NCBI GenBank assembly: GCA_025355245.1
Contig: JANXZZ010000037.1
Span: forward strand, 39,338 to 103,337
Source of the DNA: Pseudomonadota bacterium
GTDB lineage: Bacteria; Pseudomonadota; Gammaproteobacteria; Steroidobacterales; Steroidobacteraceae
Reading direction: 5' to 3'
DNA: 64,000 nt
Shown: positions 7,993 through 17,621 of the stretch, in pieces
Layout: every line of letters begins with the position of its first letter
Numbering within the stretch: position 1 is the stretch's first letter
Translations under genes and position numbers: made by a program
Notes under the pieces: generated by a model
Seen by the model: only the letters and a program-made list of their open reading frames with translations
Told to the model about the DNA's origin: nothing
The model's database searches: none

Positions 7993-9942
7993 GTGATCAA
8001 CCGGACTGGGTCCGTCGCGGCTGCGACGGCATTGTGCTTCGTTTCATTCTTGGCATGGGCGCAGACGCCGAGCGCCCCCTCACCGCAGGGGTCCCTGGAA
8101 GATGTCGTCGTCGTCGCCAATCGCATGGCGGAACCGGCTTCGAAGGTCGGCAGTTCTGTAACCGTCATTACGGGCGAGGACATCAAGGCGAGCCAGGCGA
8201 TCGTCGTGTCCGACCTCCTGGCCACCACGCCCGGGCTCTCCGTCGTCCGCAACGGCGGTGTCGGGCAACCGACATCGGTGTTCATCCGTGGCGCCGAGAG
8301 TGCGCAGACTGTCGTGCTAATCGACGGCGTCGCGTTCAACGATCCCTCCTCCCCCGCTTCCGGCTACGACTTCGGGAGCCTGCTGACGGGCGACATCGCC
8401 CGCATCGAAGTCCTGCGCGGGGCACAGTCGACGCTGTACGGCAGCCAGGCAATCGGCGGCGTCATCAGCATCGCGACGGCGGATCCGACCGGCGCATTCG
8501 GGGGGGGCATCACCGCCGAGGGCGGTTCGCGCGGCTCGGACTATGTCGCTGGACACCTGGGCGGCAAGAGCGAGGATGTTTCCTGGCAGCTCGCCGGGAA
8601 CTACCTGCGCACCGACGGCATCTCGGCGTTCGACAAGAGCTTCGGCGGCACCGAGCTCGACGGCGCAAAAATCGGCGGGCTCTCCGGCCGCTTGCGCTAC
8701 GACTTCAGCCCGGACGTGCAACTGGACCTGCGCGGCTACTATTCGCATGCGCGCACCGACCTCGACGGCTACCAGCCGCCGACCTACGCCTTTGGCGATG
8801 ACAGCGAGTACGCCTACACGACCCAATCTGCCGAGTACGCGGGCCTCAATTTCAAGAGCCTCGACGGACAGCTCAGCAATCGGGTCGCTTTTCAGTACAC
8901 CGACTCGTACCGCAAGAACTTCGACCCGAACACGGGTCCGATCACCGAGACGTTCTACGGTATCGGCCAGAACAAGCGCGTCGAGTACCAGGGAACCTGG
9001 AAGCCGGTTTCCGGTATGCAGGCGGTATTCGGACTGCAGCGCGAGCGGGCCAGCATCGACACCGACACGCCGGCCTTCGACTTCGTACCCGCGCCGCTCG
9101 AAAGCCACGCGACGATCGACAGCGCCTACCTCGAGCTCGAGGACGAGCTCGTGCCCGGACTGACGGCGACGGCGGGAGGCCGCTACGACAAACACGACGT
9201 GTTCGGCAGCCATACAACCGGCCAGGGCGCGCTGGCGTGGGCGCTCAATGACGGCACGACGATCCTGCGCGCGAGCATCGGGCAGGGGTTCAAGGCTCCC
9301 GCGCTCTACCAGCTCTTCAGTGCCTACGGAAACCTTGCGCTCGTGCCGGAGGAAGCGACCAGCTGGGACGCGGGAGTCGAGCAGCGCGCACTTGGCGGGA
9401 AGTTCGTGGCGTCGGCGACCTATTTCAATCGCGACAGCCGCAACCTGATCGGCTTCTTCGACTGCTTCACTCCGGGCCCGCTGTGCGCGACGGAGCCCTT
9501 CGGCTACTACGCGAACATTGCCCGCGCCGCCGCGCACGGCGTTGAATTGCTCGCCTCGTTCGCGCCGGATGCGAGCCTGAAGCTTTCGGCGAACTACACC
9601 TACACGGATGCGGAAGACCGCTCACCCGGAGCTTCGACGTTCGGCAACGAGTTGCCGCGTCGGCCGAAGTCGAGCGCAAACGCCTCGTTGGCGTACCTGT
9701 GGCCCGGCAACCTCAGCACCGTCGTCGCGCTGCGCTACTCGGGTGCGGCGTTCGACGACGCGGCGAACACGATCGTGCTCGCGAGCTACACCATTCTCGA
9801 CCTGCGGGTGTCGTACCCGCTATCGACGCACCTCGAGGCTTACGGTCGTCTCGAGAATGCGACCGACAAGCACTACGAGACGGCCTACCAGTACGGCACC
9901 GACGGGCGCGGCGTGTTCGTTGGGCTGCGGGCGACGTTTTAG
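7993..9942 (+). CDS. btuB: TonB-dependent outer-membrane cobalamin receptor
   Basis: The 649-residue product has a signal peptide ending near SFLAWA, a TonB-box-like LEDVVVVANR just after it, and a plug domain with SVTVITGEDI, FIRGAES and RIEVLRGAQSTLYG. A beta-barrel follows, ending in the terminal phenylalanine of GLRATF. The GTG at 7993 is preferred because GGGAG precedes it and it places the signal peptide at the N-terminus. The cobalamin riboswitch directly upstream identifies the ligand as a corrinoid. The inner-membrane BtuCDF components are not adjacent. The length is typical for BtuB. Confidence 0.92.
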   Translation: MINRTGSVAAATALCFVSFLAWAQTPSAPSPQGSLEDVVVVANRMAEPASKVGSSVTVITGEDIKASQAIVVSDLLATTPGLSVVRNGGVGQPTSVFIRGAESAQTVVLIDGVAFNDPSSPASGYDFGSLLTGDIARIEVLRGAQSTLYGSQAIGGVISIATADPTGAFGGGITAEGGSRGSDYVAGHLGGKSEDVSWQLAGNYLRTDGISAFDKSFGGTELDGAKIGGLSGRLRYDFSPDVQLDLRGYYSHARTDLDGYQPPTYAFGDDSEYAYTTQSAEYAGLNFKSLDGQLSNRVAFQYTDSYRKNFDPNTGPITETFYGIGQNKRVEYQGTWKPVSGMQAVFGLQRERASIDTDTPAFDFVPAPLESHATIDSAYLELEDELVPGLTATAGGRYDKHDVFGSHTTGQGALAWALNDGTTILRASIGQGFKAPALYQLFSAYGNLALVPEEATSWDAGVEQRALGGKFVASATYFNRDSRNLIGFFDCFTPGPLCATEPFGYYANIARAAAHGVELLASFAPDASLKLSANYTYTDAEDRSPGASTFGNELPRRPKSSANASLAYLWPGNLSTVVALRYSGAAFDDAANTIVLASYTILDLRVSYPLSTHLEAYGRLENATDKHYETAYQYGTDGRGVFVGLRATF

Positions 9943-9958
9943 GAGTCCAGTAGAATTC

Positions 9959-9991
9959 ACCGGCGGTGCGGCGCGAATCCGCGCCGCCGGT
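9959..9991. terminator. Hairpin between convergent btuB and an exported-protein gene
   Basis: A 13-bp stem (one G-T pair) with a 7-base loop starts ACCGGCGG and ends CCGCCGGT. It sits 17 bases after the btuB stop. There is no T-run, so a bidirectional, possibly factor-assisted terminator is inferred. Confidence 0.55.
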
Positions 9992-10033
9992 CGAGTTCCC
10001 GCCGGCGCCACCGCTGACCGTGGTTAGCCGTGC

Positions 10034-10690
10034 CTATCGCGCCGCGGACGCAATCGCCGGCGGATCGACGTCGCCCCAACAGGGTGCGAGTGCCGAGGCG
10101 TTCCCATCGACCCAGAGCGCGAGCGGTGAACCGGCGTCCGCGGTCAGGTGCAGGACCGCACCGTAGCCGGTGCCCCGGAAACGCGCCTCGCCCGACCAGA
10201 GGGCATAGCGAATGACGCCGACGGGGATCTCCGAAGGATCGCCTTCGCCCGGTACCGCGATCTCGAGCCGGTCGGAGATCTCCTCGCCCATCGTGCGGAT
10301 CATCCCGTCGAGCGCCGGGCATTTTCCGGAGGACGCCCAATCGATCGTGACCGGTGTGTGAGTTCGATCGGCATCGTTGCCGGTCGCGCGGCGCGCGATC
10401 CAGTAGCTCTCGCGACGGCGAGCGTCGCCCTCCGCGACCTCGCGGTACATCACGTAAAACGTGACGATCGTCCACTCGCGGGCCGGAATCTGGCGGACCG
10501 AAAAACCCGCGAATGGCACCTGCCTTGCGCCGGCCTCGTCGGTCACCGCAAGCGTGCGGGACGCCGAGTCGGCGACGCCAAAACGAACGGCGGGCGGTGG
10601 GTTTCGGGGCGGCTCGGCGCCGGTCGCGGTAAGCGCGCCGAACAACAAAAGCGCGCACGCCCAGCGCGCGGGACCCGCCAGTCGTCTCAT
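10034..10690 (-). CDS. Exported protein of unknown function
   Basis: I do not recognise a family. The 218 residues open with a clear signal peptide (MRRLAGPARWACALLLFG to about TGAEPP), so the mature part is periplasmic or secreted. Two cysteines (in GKCPALDG and ALAPCWGD) could form a disulphide. There is no transmembrane span beyond the signal. GGGGAGGAG is seven bases upstream of the ATG, so expression is credible. It lies downstream of, and on the same strand as, the nickel/cobalt permease operon after a gap of about 195 bases. Co-transcription is possible but not shown. Confidence 0.65.
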   Translation of the reverse strand: MRRLAGPARWACALLLFGALTATGAEPPRNPPPAVRFGVADSASRTLAVTDEAGARQVPFAGFSVRQIPAREWTIVTFYVMYREVAEGDARRRESYWIARRATGNDADRTHTPVTIDWASSGKCPALDGMIRTMGEEISDRLEIAVPGEGDPSEIPVGVIRYALWSGEARFRGTGYGAVLHLTADAGSPLALWVDGNASALAPCWGDVDPPAIASAAR

Positions 10691-10884
10691 ACGGCACTCC
10701 TCCCCGCCCCGTCCGGCGCAGTCGGCATCCGGACATCACGCTTCGTTTAGCACCGTTTGGCAGCCGTCGTCCTGTCGATTGGGTCGCGAATTCCCGACGG
10801 TCCGCGCGATTCGTCGGACAATCAGCAACTTACCGGTCGGCTCAACGCGTTGCTGCCCTGCAGCGCGATGGCACCCGGGAGGCA

Positions 10885-12585
10885 CTACGGCGCGAGAAAC
10901 GCGGCCCGAAACGCGACCACGCAGAGTCCGGCGCCGACCGCCGTGATCGACGCGGCGCTCAGCACCGGCAAGAGCGAAGGCCAGCGTGAAGCGCCGAGAC
11001 GACCGCGCAAACGGTGCCGCGCGTACAGGAACGCAAGCCCGACGACCGTCAGCGTCGCGGCGAGCCCGACGCTGAAGCTCAGGACCAGCAGGATCCCGTA
11101 CGCGGTCTTGTTGACCGCGACCGCGGCGAGGAGAAGCACGAGTGCGGAGGGGCACGGCACGAGGCCCCCCGAAACGCCGAGCGCCAGGAGTCCGCCCCAC
11201 GAGAACGCGGTGCCGTCCGCGCCTGGCGGCAGGTGCGAGTGCGCGACCCCGCCGTGCGAATGAACCGTGCCCGCGTGAATCGCGTGAACCGCGTGCGCCG
11301 GGTCGTGCGGCCCGCGTGAAGAAGGCTCGTGGACAAGAATGTTTGCGTGGGTGCGCGCCGAGGCGGGAGATATGCCGCGCGTCAGTACGAACACGCCAGC
11401 CCTCGAGGGTGCGATCGCGGCTGCGGCGCGCGCGGCATTCAGGGCATGGCGCGCGGCGCCTAGGCGCTGCACGAGCATCACGATGCCCATTCCGAGTACC
11501 AGCAGACCGGACACCACGCTCAAGGCGGGTACGAGCCGCTCCGCGGCGAGGAACTGCGACGCGAGCAAGGTACCAAACCCGAGCGCGAAGACTCCGAGAG
11601 TGTGGGTGACGGTGACGGTGAGACCGAGGAACACGGCGTGCCACGGCGTACCGTGCGAGCCGACGAGGTACGCACCCACGATCGTCTTGCCGTGGCCCGG
11701 GGACAGCGCGTGAAATGCGCCGAGCAACAACGCCGCGGCCAGAGCGAGCGCCAGCACCGCCGGCGCGACGGACCGTGCCGAGATCGCCGCCACCAGCGCG
11801 CGCGTTTGTCGCTCCACCCAGGTGGGTCCCACCGCAACGCTGGCCGGAGCCGCATCGCGAGCAGGAAATGGGCGACTATCCGGTCGCGGGCCAAGCGAGG
11901 ACGCTCCGGCGGGCGGCGCGCCGCGAATGAACGAGAGCCGCACGGCCCGCTCCGACAGCGGGCCGTTGTCGGGAAGGCTCTGCAGCGCCTCGGTGAGTTC
12001 GCCGGTCAGGGAATTGCTGTAGGCGTTGGTATTGAATACGGCGATCTGTGCTTCGGCTCCGACGACGATCTCGGCCCAGCCCACGCGTCCCTGGAAATTT
12101 CGGTTGTCGAGTGCGAGCGACCGGGCGTGGCCCTCGCCGGTTCGCGTCAGCGCACCCTCGAAGTCGACATCGACGCGCAGCGAGAAGCCGCCCTGTTCGA
12201 CCGGAAGGCTGCTGGTCCAGTGAGTCGCGCGCAGGGCAACCGGAACGTCGTCCACGGTCACGATGAGCTCGCGTGCGAACTCCGCCGTCTGTCTCGCGAC
12301 ATGCGCGTCGCGTTCGACCTGGGTCGTCACGCCGTCACGGTTCGTATCGGCCTCGCGCAGCTCGCGCAGCGCCGGCAACTGTCCGTAGACGACCGCGTAG
12401 TGGACACGCACGGCGTCGGTTGCGACGTCAAGCTTGCAGAATTGGTTGATCGTGAAGTCGCCGAGCAGGCTCGCAACCGTGTCCGCGCGGCCCGGAGTCG
12501 ACCCGAGCGTCGCGAACGCGTGCAGGCCGACGGCCAAGCCGAAGCGAATTCGACGGTGCCGATGCGTGCCCCCGGTCACTTTCAC
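10885..12585 (-). CDS. NicO/RcnA-type nickel/cobalt permease with N-terminal exported domain
   Basis: The 566-residue protein has a signal or first span, then about 230 residues predicted outside the membrane. These include an EF-hand-like loop (ADTNRDGVTT). A polytopic C-terminal half has HALSPGHGKTIVGAYLVGS, a signature of the NicO/RcnA nickel-cobalt transporter family. A long loop rich in histidine (HAVHAIHAGTVHSHGG) probably binds the metal, and a late span carries LVPCPSALVLLLAAV. Members either export or import Ni2+/Co2+; direction is undetermined. The GTG start lies three bases after the stop of the NiCoT gene, so the two are one operon and probably translationally coupled. Confidence 0.75.
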   Translation of the reverse strand: MKVTGGTHRHRRIRFGLAVGLHAFATLGSTPGRADTVASLLGDFTINQFCKLDVATDAVRVHYAVVYGQLPALRELREADTNRDGVTTQVERDAHVARQTAEFARELIVTVDDVPVALRATHWTSSLPVEQGGFSLRVDVDFEGALTRTGEGHARSLALDNRNFQGRVGWAEIVVGAEAQIAVFNTNAYSNSLTGELTEALQSLPDNGPLSERAVRLSFIRGAPPAGASSLGPRPDSRPFPARDAAPASVAVGPTWVERQTRALVAAISARSVAPAVLALALAAALLLGAFHALSPGHGKTIVGAYLVGSHGTPWHAVFLGLTVTVTHTLGVFALGFGTLLASQFLAAERLVPALSVVSGLLVLGMGIVMLVQRLGAARHALNAARAAAAIAPSRAGVFVLTRGISPASARTHANILVHEPSSRGPHDPAHAVHAIHAGTVHSHGGVAHSHLPPGADGTAFSWGGLLALGVSGGLVPCPSALVLLLAAVAVNKTAYGILLVLSFSVGLAATLTVVGLAFLYARHRLRGRLGASRWPSLLPVLSAASITAVGAGLCVVAFRAAFLAP

Positions 12586-12588
12586 GCC

Positions 12589-13755
12589 TCAGCCATGCCG
12601 GCGGACGGTCCGGACGCACGCGTGCAGATGCGGGTGCGAATGCTTGAGACCCTCGCCGTGGCTGTGGTCGTGGCCGTGCGGCGCCTGGCTTGCGTAGCGC
12701 GATTCGAGGCGACCGAATTTCCACACCGCGACCGAAAGGCTCCAGGCCAGCAGGAACAGCCCAACGATCAGGTAGCCGAGGCTGCCGAAATCGAGCCCCG
12801 CGACGTAGTCGAAGAATCGGCCGTGCAGATCGAGCACGTTGACAAAGACCTGCAGCAGTTCGATCGATCCGACCAGCAGCGCGACCGCGGCCGAGAGGCC
12901 GGTTGTCGCGAGGTTGTAGAAGATCTTGCGCAACGGGTTGAGGAACGCCCAGTTGTAGGCTTTCGACATCAGCACGCCGTCGGTGGTGTCCATCAGCGAC
13001 ATTCCGGCCGCGAACAGGATGGGCATCGACAGGATCGCTCCAATCGGCAGGTTGCCGGCGGATGCTCCCGCCGTCATTGCGAGAAGGCCCACTTCGGAAG
13101 CGGTGTCGAAACCGAGGCCGAAGAGAACGCCGAGCGGATACATCTGCCAACTGTGGTTCATGAGCCGCTGCAGTCGCCCGCCGAACAGCCGATTGAGCAA
13201 TCCTCTGCTCGATAGCAGCTGCTCGAGGTGCGCGTGATCGTGCGTGCGGGTCTTCGCCGTCTGCCACACCTTGAAGATATCGAGGACGACCAGCAGGTTG
13301 AGTATTCCGATGAGCCACAGGAACGCGCCCGAAACGCTCGTGCCGATCACGCCACCGACGTTCTGCAGCGCCGGCAGCTGGTGCCTGACCGCGGTGGCGG
13401 CGAACGCGATCGCGATGGCGAGCGCGACGACAACGGTCGAATGCCCGAGCGAAAAAAAGAAGCCGACGCCCAGCGGCCGCTGGCCCTTTTGCAGGAGGTA
13501 GCGGACGGTGTCATCGACTGCGGCGATGTGGTCGGCGTCGAACGCATGCCGAAGGCCGAACATGTAGGCGACGAAGCCGAGGCCAACCAGAGCCGGAAAG
13601 CGCGCAGCATAGTAGAGATAGAGCCCCCACCCCGCCACGTGCAGCAGCCCCACGAAACCATACAGGCCCGCAAGGCGCGCCCATTCCGCCGGCGAGAACA
13701 GCGACTGTCGGGCACCTGACGAAATCGCTGGGGCGTTGAAGACGTACAAGGACAC
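12589..13755 (-). CDS. NiCoT-family high-affinity nickel/cobalt permease (HoxN/NixA type)
   Basis: The 388-residue inner-membrane protein has about eight spans and the family signature RHAFDADHIAAVDD in the second span, FSLGHSTVVV further on, and LFGLGFDTASEV. The cytoplasmic C-terminal tail is histidine-rich (HGHDHSHGEGLKHSHPH), a likely metal buffer. NiCoT permeases take up Ni2+ or Co2+ by secondary transport. GTG start with GGAG upstream. It is the first gene of a two-gene operon with the NicO-type permease. The nearby btuB suggests, without proving, a cobalt role. No riboswitch was seen upstream of it. Confidence 0.88.
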   Translation of the reverse strand: MSLYVFNAPAISSGARQSLFSPAEWARLAGLYGFVGLLHVAGWGLYLYYAARFPALVGLGFVAYMFGLRHAFDADHIAAVDDTVRYLLQKGQRPLGVGFFFSLGHSTVVVALAIAIAFAATAVRHQLPALQNVGGVIGTSVSGAFLWLIGILNLLVVLDIFKVWQTAKTRTHDHAHLEQLLSSRGLLNRLFGGRLQRLMNHSWQMYPLGVLFGLGFDTASEVGLLAMTAGASAGNLPIGAILSMPILFAAGMSLMDTTDGVLMSKAYNWAFLNPLRKIFYNLATTGLSAAVALLVGSIELLQVFVNVLDLHGRFFDYVAGLDFGSLGYLIVGLFLLAWSLSVAVWKFGRLESRYASQAPHGHDHSHGEGLKHSHPHLHACVRTVRRHG

Positions 13756-13934
13756 GCGCGGCGAACTCCGGTTGGACGTCAGGTGGCCACCCGTCTAGTC
13801 GCAGCGCGGGCGTCGTTGGATTCATCCGGCGCGGATTTCTTGCATCCGAGCGGCCACCGCGTCCGAATCACTCAACATGCGGTCGCTCACCCTGGCGGCG
13901 TGCGAGTTGGTTGCGGGGGAAAGTGGTCACTCAC

Positions 13935-15197
13935 ATGCACAGCTCCGAGCCCAGCACCGTCGCGCAGCTCTGCCGCAGCGCCTTGTTATTCCTAGCGATT
14001 GTGATGCCCGCAGGCTCCGCCCTCCCTGCCGGTGCTGCGGGCGCCCCGCCGGTGTTCGGAAAGCCCTATTTGCCCACCGACGCGGCGCAAGTCCTGCAGG
14101 CAGTGCCGGGCACGTCCGACCCGGCCGTGCGGGAAATGAAGATTTTGCGCGCCGCATTCGACCGCAACCCGGCGGAGTTTCCCGCGGCGCTGGCACTCGC
14201 GCGCGCCTACGTCAGTTTCGGGCAGCAGGTCGGCGATGCTCACTACGCCGGCTACGCGGAAGCTGTCATCGCGCCCTGGATCGCCGCTGCACGGCCGCCG
14301 GTCGACGCGCTCGTCATCCAGGCGACGATCCTCCAGTACCGCCACCAGTTCCGCGAAGCCCGCGCGCTGCTGCGCGCCGCAATCAAGGGTGATAGCCGGA
14401 ATGCCCAGGCCTGGCTGACGCTCGCGACGCTCGACATGGTTCAGGGTGAGTACAAGTCTGCCGCGATCGAATGCGCTCGCGTCGCGGGCGCGGCGGGCTT
14501 CGGCCTCGGCATCGCATGCTCGGCCTCGCTGCGCTCGTTCCTCGGGCAGGCGCAGCAAAGCATCGCGCTGCTCGAGCAGCTGGAGCAGAGTTCCGCGGGC
14601 GAGTCCGCCCCGTTCAAGGCATGGATCGAGGGGCTCTTAGCGGAAAGCGCCGAGCGACTCGGTCGCTGGACGGACGCCGAGGTCCACTACCGCCAGGCGC
14701 TCGTCTGGGCACCGCGGGACAACTTCCTGCGCGTGGCCTACGCGGACCTGCTGCTCGACCGCCAGCGCCCGCGCGAGGTGCTCGCGCTACTCGCCGACGA
14801 CCTTCAGTCCGACACGGCGTTCCTGCGCATTGCGCTTGCCGAGCACGCGCTCGGGAGCAGGGCCGCCGCCCGCGACGCATGGCTTATGAGCGCACGCTTT
14901 GAGGCGCTGACCCAGCGTGGCAGCGAGTTCTATGGACGCGAGCAGGTGAGGTTTGCGCTCGACATCCAACGGGACCCGCGGACGGCGCTGGCACTCGCCG
15001 AGCGCAACTGGCAGGCGCAGCGCGCGCCGTGGGACGCGCGCGTGCTGCTCGAGGCGGCGGAGGCCGCCCGCGACCCCGGCGCCGCGTCGGAGGTGCTGAA
15101 GTTCGTCGCTGACACGCATCTAGAGGACCCGGTCATCGCGACGCTCGCAGCCAGGCTGCGGTCTGGCGCCGCGACCAAAGGGGCAGGTACGCGATGA
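13935..15197 (+). CDS. Exported tetratricopeptide-repeat protein
   Basis: About 420 residues with a signal peptide (hydrophobic LLFLAIVMPAGSALPAG) and then helical repeats of TPR type, for example FPAALALARAYVSFGQQ, AQAWLTLATLDMVQGEYKSA and VHYRQALVWAPRD. TPR proteins scaffold protein complexes, here in the periplasm. The start is uncertain among TTG 13911, GTG 13923 and ATG 13935. The purine-rich GGGGGAAA does not decide it. The stop overlaps the start of the next gene by four bases (ATGA), so it is coupled to the HupE-N-like gene and probably to the DUF4331 gene. Confidence 0.75.
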   Translation: MHSSEPSTVAQLCRSALLFLAIVMPAGSALPAGAAGAPPVFGKPYLPTDAAQVLQAVPGTSDPAVREMKILRAAFDRNPAEFPAALALARAYVSFGQQVGDAHYAGYAEAVIAPWIAAARPPVDALVIQATILQYRHQFREARALLRAAIKGDSRNAQAWLTLATLDMVQGEYKSAAIECARVAGAAGFGLGIACSASLRSFLGQAQQSIALLEQLEQSSAGESAPFKAWIEGLLAESAERLGRWTDAEVHYRQALVWAPRDNFLRVAYADLLLDRQRPREVLALLADDLQSDTAFLRIALAEHALGSRAAARDAWLMSARFEALTQRGSEFYGREQVRFALDIQRDPRTALALAERNWQAQRAPWDARVLLEAAEAARDPGAASEVLKFVADTHLEDPVIATLAARLRSGAATKGAGTR

Positions 15198-15730
15198 ATT
15201 ACTCCGTGCGCCTACACGCCCTTGCCGTTTGCATTGGGCTCGCGTGGGGACCGAGCGCCAGCGCCCATTCCGCGAGCGATGCCTATCTGATCCTCGATGT
15301 CGCCACCCCGCAGGGCACATCGGCGCGCACGCTCACGGGTCACGGGCAATGGGATATCGCGCTGCGCGACCTGGATTTTGCGCTTTCGCTCGATGTGAAC
15401 GGCGACGGGAACATTTCCTGGGGCGAGGTTGCCGCGCGCCGCACCGACATCGAGCGTTATGCGTTCGCGAACCTGCAACTCAGTCGCGGCACGCAGCGCT
15501 GCGTGATCCGGCCGACGCAGCAGCTAGTCGATGGCCACGCCGACGGCAGCTACGCGGCTCTCCTCTTCGACTTCAGCTGTCCGGCGGTTGCCGGCGAGCT
15601 GCAGCTGGACTACCACCTGTTCTTCGCGATCGACCCGTCACACCGGGGCATCGTGACGGTCCGCGCCGGCACCAACGTCGCGACGGCGGTGCTCGCGCCG
15701 GATCGCGCGCGCATCGCGCTCGCGCTCTGA
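15194..15730 (+). CDS. Exported protein resembling the N-terminal domain of HupE/UreJ-2 proteins, with an EF-hand
   Basis: The 178 residues start with a signal peptide cut near PSASAHS. A globular domain follows that carries a canonical EF-hand loop (DVNGDGNISWGE, about residues 69-80). The order of motifs (HSASDAYL, WDIALRDLDFALSLD, IERYAF, DPSHRGI) resembles the exported N-terminal part of HupE/UreJ-2 family nickel/cobalt proteins. The usual membrane half is absent: the frame stops at RIALAL and nothing membrane-like follows in the next 170 bases. It may be a stand-alone calcium-binding domain or a truncated gene. Overlaps the TPR gene by four bases. Confidence 0.65.
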   Translation: MNYSVRLHALAVCIGLAWGPSASAHSASDAYLILDVATPQGTSARTLTGHGQWDIALRDLDFALSLDVNGDGNISWGEVAARRTDIERYAFANLQLSRGTQRCVIRPTQQLVDGHADGSYAALLFDFSCPAVAGELQLDYHLFFAIDPSHRGIVTVRAGTNVATAVLAPDRARIALAL

Positions 15731-15900
15731 TGAATCGCGCGGCTGCGGCAGCGCAGCAGACTTCGCAGTCGAGCCGACGCGCGTTCAGCTCAATTTATTT
15801 GGCCGCGTTTTGAATCCAAAGTCACGGCGCGGGCGATCTAGGTTGTGGTCGATCAGGTTGCGCTCAATGCGCGTGCACCATTCAACGTGAGGGGACCCCC

Positions 15901-17376
15901 GTGACTACATCCTATATTCCCCGAGCCCTGCTGCTCGGGGCTGCACTTCTTCCGCTTTGTGCGCTGGCCTCGAGCCACCGCGAGGCACCGGCGATCGCCG
16001 GCACGCCCCGGGTGGACGGAACGGACTTCTACATGTTCCGCAGCTACGAGCCTGGCCGCAGCGCCTACGTGACGTTCATCGCGAACTACATCCCGCTCGA
16101 GGACGCCTACGGCGGCCCGAACTATTTCAGCCTCGACCCCGACGCGGTCTACAAGATTCACGTCAGCAACGACGGCGGCGCGAACCCCGACCTGACGTTC
16201 GCCTTCCGCTTCACGAATACCTACAAGGACTTCGCCGTCAACGCGGGCGGCGTTAAGGTCCCGGTGCCGCTGATCAACATCGGTCCCATCGATGCTTCGG
16301 GTACCAACCTCAACTTGACGCAGAGCTACTCGGTCGCGGTCGAACGACCCGGGCACGGCCGCGAGTGGGCGGACAACCTTTCGAGCGGTGGCACGACGTT
16401 CTTCAAGCCCGCCGACAACATCGGCAAGAAATCGATCCCCGACTACGACGGGTACTCTGCGCACTTCGTCTACGAGATCGGCATACCGGGGTGCCGGACA
16501 CCGGGCCGTGTGTTCGTCGGCCAGCGCAAGGACGGCTTCGTCGTCAACCTCGGCGAGGTGTTTGACCTCGTCAACCTCAACCCCGCCGGCCCGCGTGACG
16601 GTGAGCCAAACACGATTCCGGACAAGAACGTGACGTCGATCGCGCTCGAGCTGCCGATCAGCTGCCTGACCCACGGCACTGAGACCGTTATCGGTGCGTG
16701 GACGACGGCGAGCGTCCGCGAAGCCGGTGATGGCCAGGGCCCGAACGTCGGCGGAGAGCACTGGCGCCAGGTGTCACGCCTCGGCATGCCGCTTGTCAAC
16801 GAACTGGTCATCGGCCTTCCGGACAAGGACCTCTTCAACGCGAGCCATCCGAGCGCGGACACGCAGTTCCTCAAGTACGTGACCAACCCGTCGCTGCCGG
16901 TGCTGCTGAACGCGCTGTTCGGCAACGCCGCGGTGATTCCGGGCATGCCGCGCAACGACCTCGTGACGGCGTTCCTGACCGGAGTGCCCGGCCTCAACCA
17001 GCCCGCGAAAGTGACGCCGAGCGAAATGCTGCGCCTCAACACGGCGGTCGCGGTGACGCCGGTCGGAGCGCAGAACGACCTCGGCGTGCTCGGCGGTGAC
17101 GTCGCGGGATTCCCGAACGGTCGCAGGCCCTACGACGACGTCGTCGACATCACGCTGCGGGTGGCGGAAGGCGCGCTGTGCGGCGCGATCGGCGCCTGCG
17201 GTACGCAGACGACGGATCCTAACCACGGGACGCCGTACACGGACGGTGCGCGTGCGGCGGGACCGGACTCGGCGCATTCGCACGTGACCGGCGCGATCAG
17301 CGCCGGTGACACGTACCTCGACGTGTTCCCCTACCTGCTGACGCCGCTCCCGGGCTCGCCTAACGGCGCGCAATAA
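15901..17376 (+). CDS. Exported DUF4331-domain protein
   Basis: The 491-residue protein has a signal peptide and the DUF4331 opening SSHREAPAIAGTPRVDGTDF followed by YMFRSYE and YVTFIANYIPL. Its end (VFPYLLTPLPGSP) also fits that family. DUF4331 proteins are exported and of unknown function. GTG start at 15901 with GAGGGG upstream. It follows the TPR and HupE-N-like genes on the same strand after 170 bases, and DUF4331 is often encoded with such partners, so a joint envelope role is inferred. A strong terminator closes the unit. Confidence 0.85.
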   Translation: MTTSYIPRALLLGAALLPLCALASSHREAPAIAGTPRVDGTDFYMFRSYEPGRSAYVTFIANYIPLEDAYGGPNYFSLDPDAVYKIHVSNDGGANPDLTFAFRFTNTYKDFAVNAGGVKVPVPLINIGPIDASGTNLNLTQSYSVAVERPGHGREWADNLSSGGTTFFKPADNIGKKSIPDYDGYSAHFVYEIGIPGCRTPGRVFVGQRKDGFVVNLGEVFDLVNLNPAGPRDGEPNTIPDKNVTSIALELPISCLTHGTETVIGAWTTASVREAGDGQGPNVGGEHWRQVSRLGMPLVNELVIGLPDKDLFNASHPSADTQFLKYVTNPSLPVLLNALFGNAAVIPGMPRNDLVTAFLTGVPGLNQPAKVTPSEMLRLNTAVAVTPVGAQNDLGVLGGDVAGFPNGRRPYDDVVDITLRVAEGALCGAIGACGTQTTDPNHGTPYTDGARAAGPDSAHSHVTGAISAGDTYLDVFPYLLTPLPGSPNGAQ

Positions 17377-17427
17377 GACTCGTCCGTCCGCTCGCTCGGC
17401 GAGGGGACGCACAGCGGTCGCGTACGG

Positions 17428-17460
17428 CGGCGAGGTCGACAATTCGACCTCGCCGTTTTC
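17428..17460 (+). terminator. Rho-independent terminator after the DUF4331 gene
   Basis: A perfect 12-bp stem (CGGCGAGGTCGA and its complement) with a CAAT loop is followed at once by TTTT. It lies about 50 bases after the stop codon. Confidence 0.9.
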
Positions 17461-17621
17461 GTTCGAGCCTGCCGGTGACGGGGTGCGAAGGGTTGCACGG
17501 CCGCCGGTGTGGATCCGGCATATAGAGGATGCGCAACAGGCACTTAGAGCCGCGGTGCCCGCTGGCCGCGGGCCGCCCGCCCGGCCTGCGGCAGTCGTGG
17601 GATCGCTTGATTTGTAATTAC

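Noticed and set aside
11602-13215. 537-codon plus-strand open frame
   Set aside because: Antisense of the two nickel/cobalt permeases, which show clear family signatures. High GC content makes long spurious frames common here.
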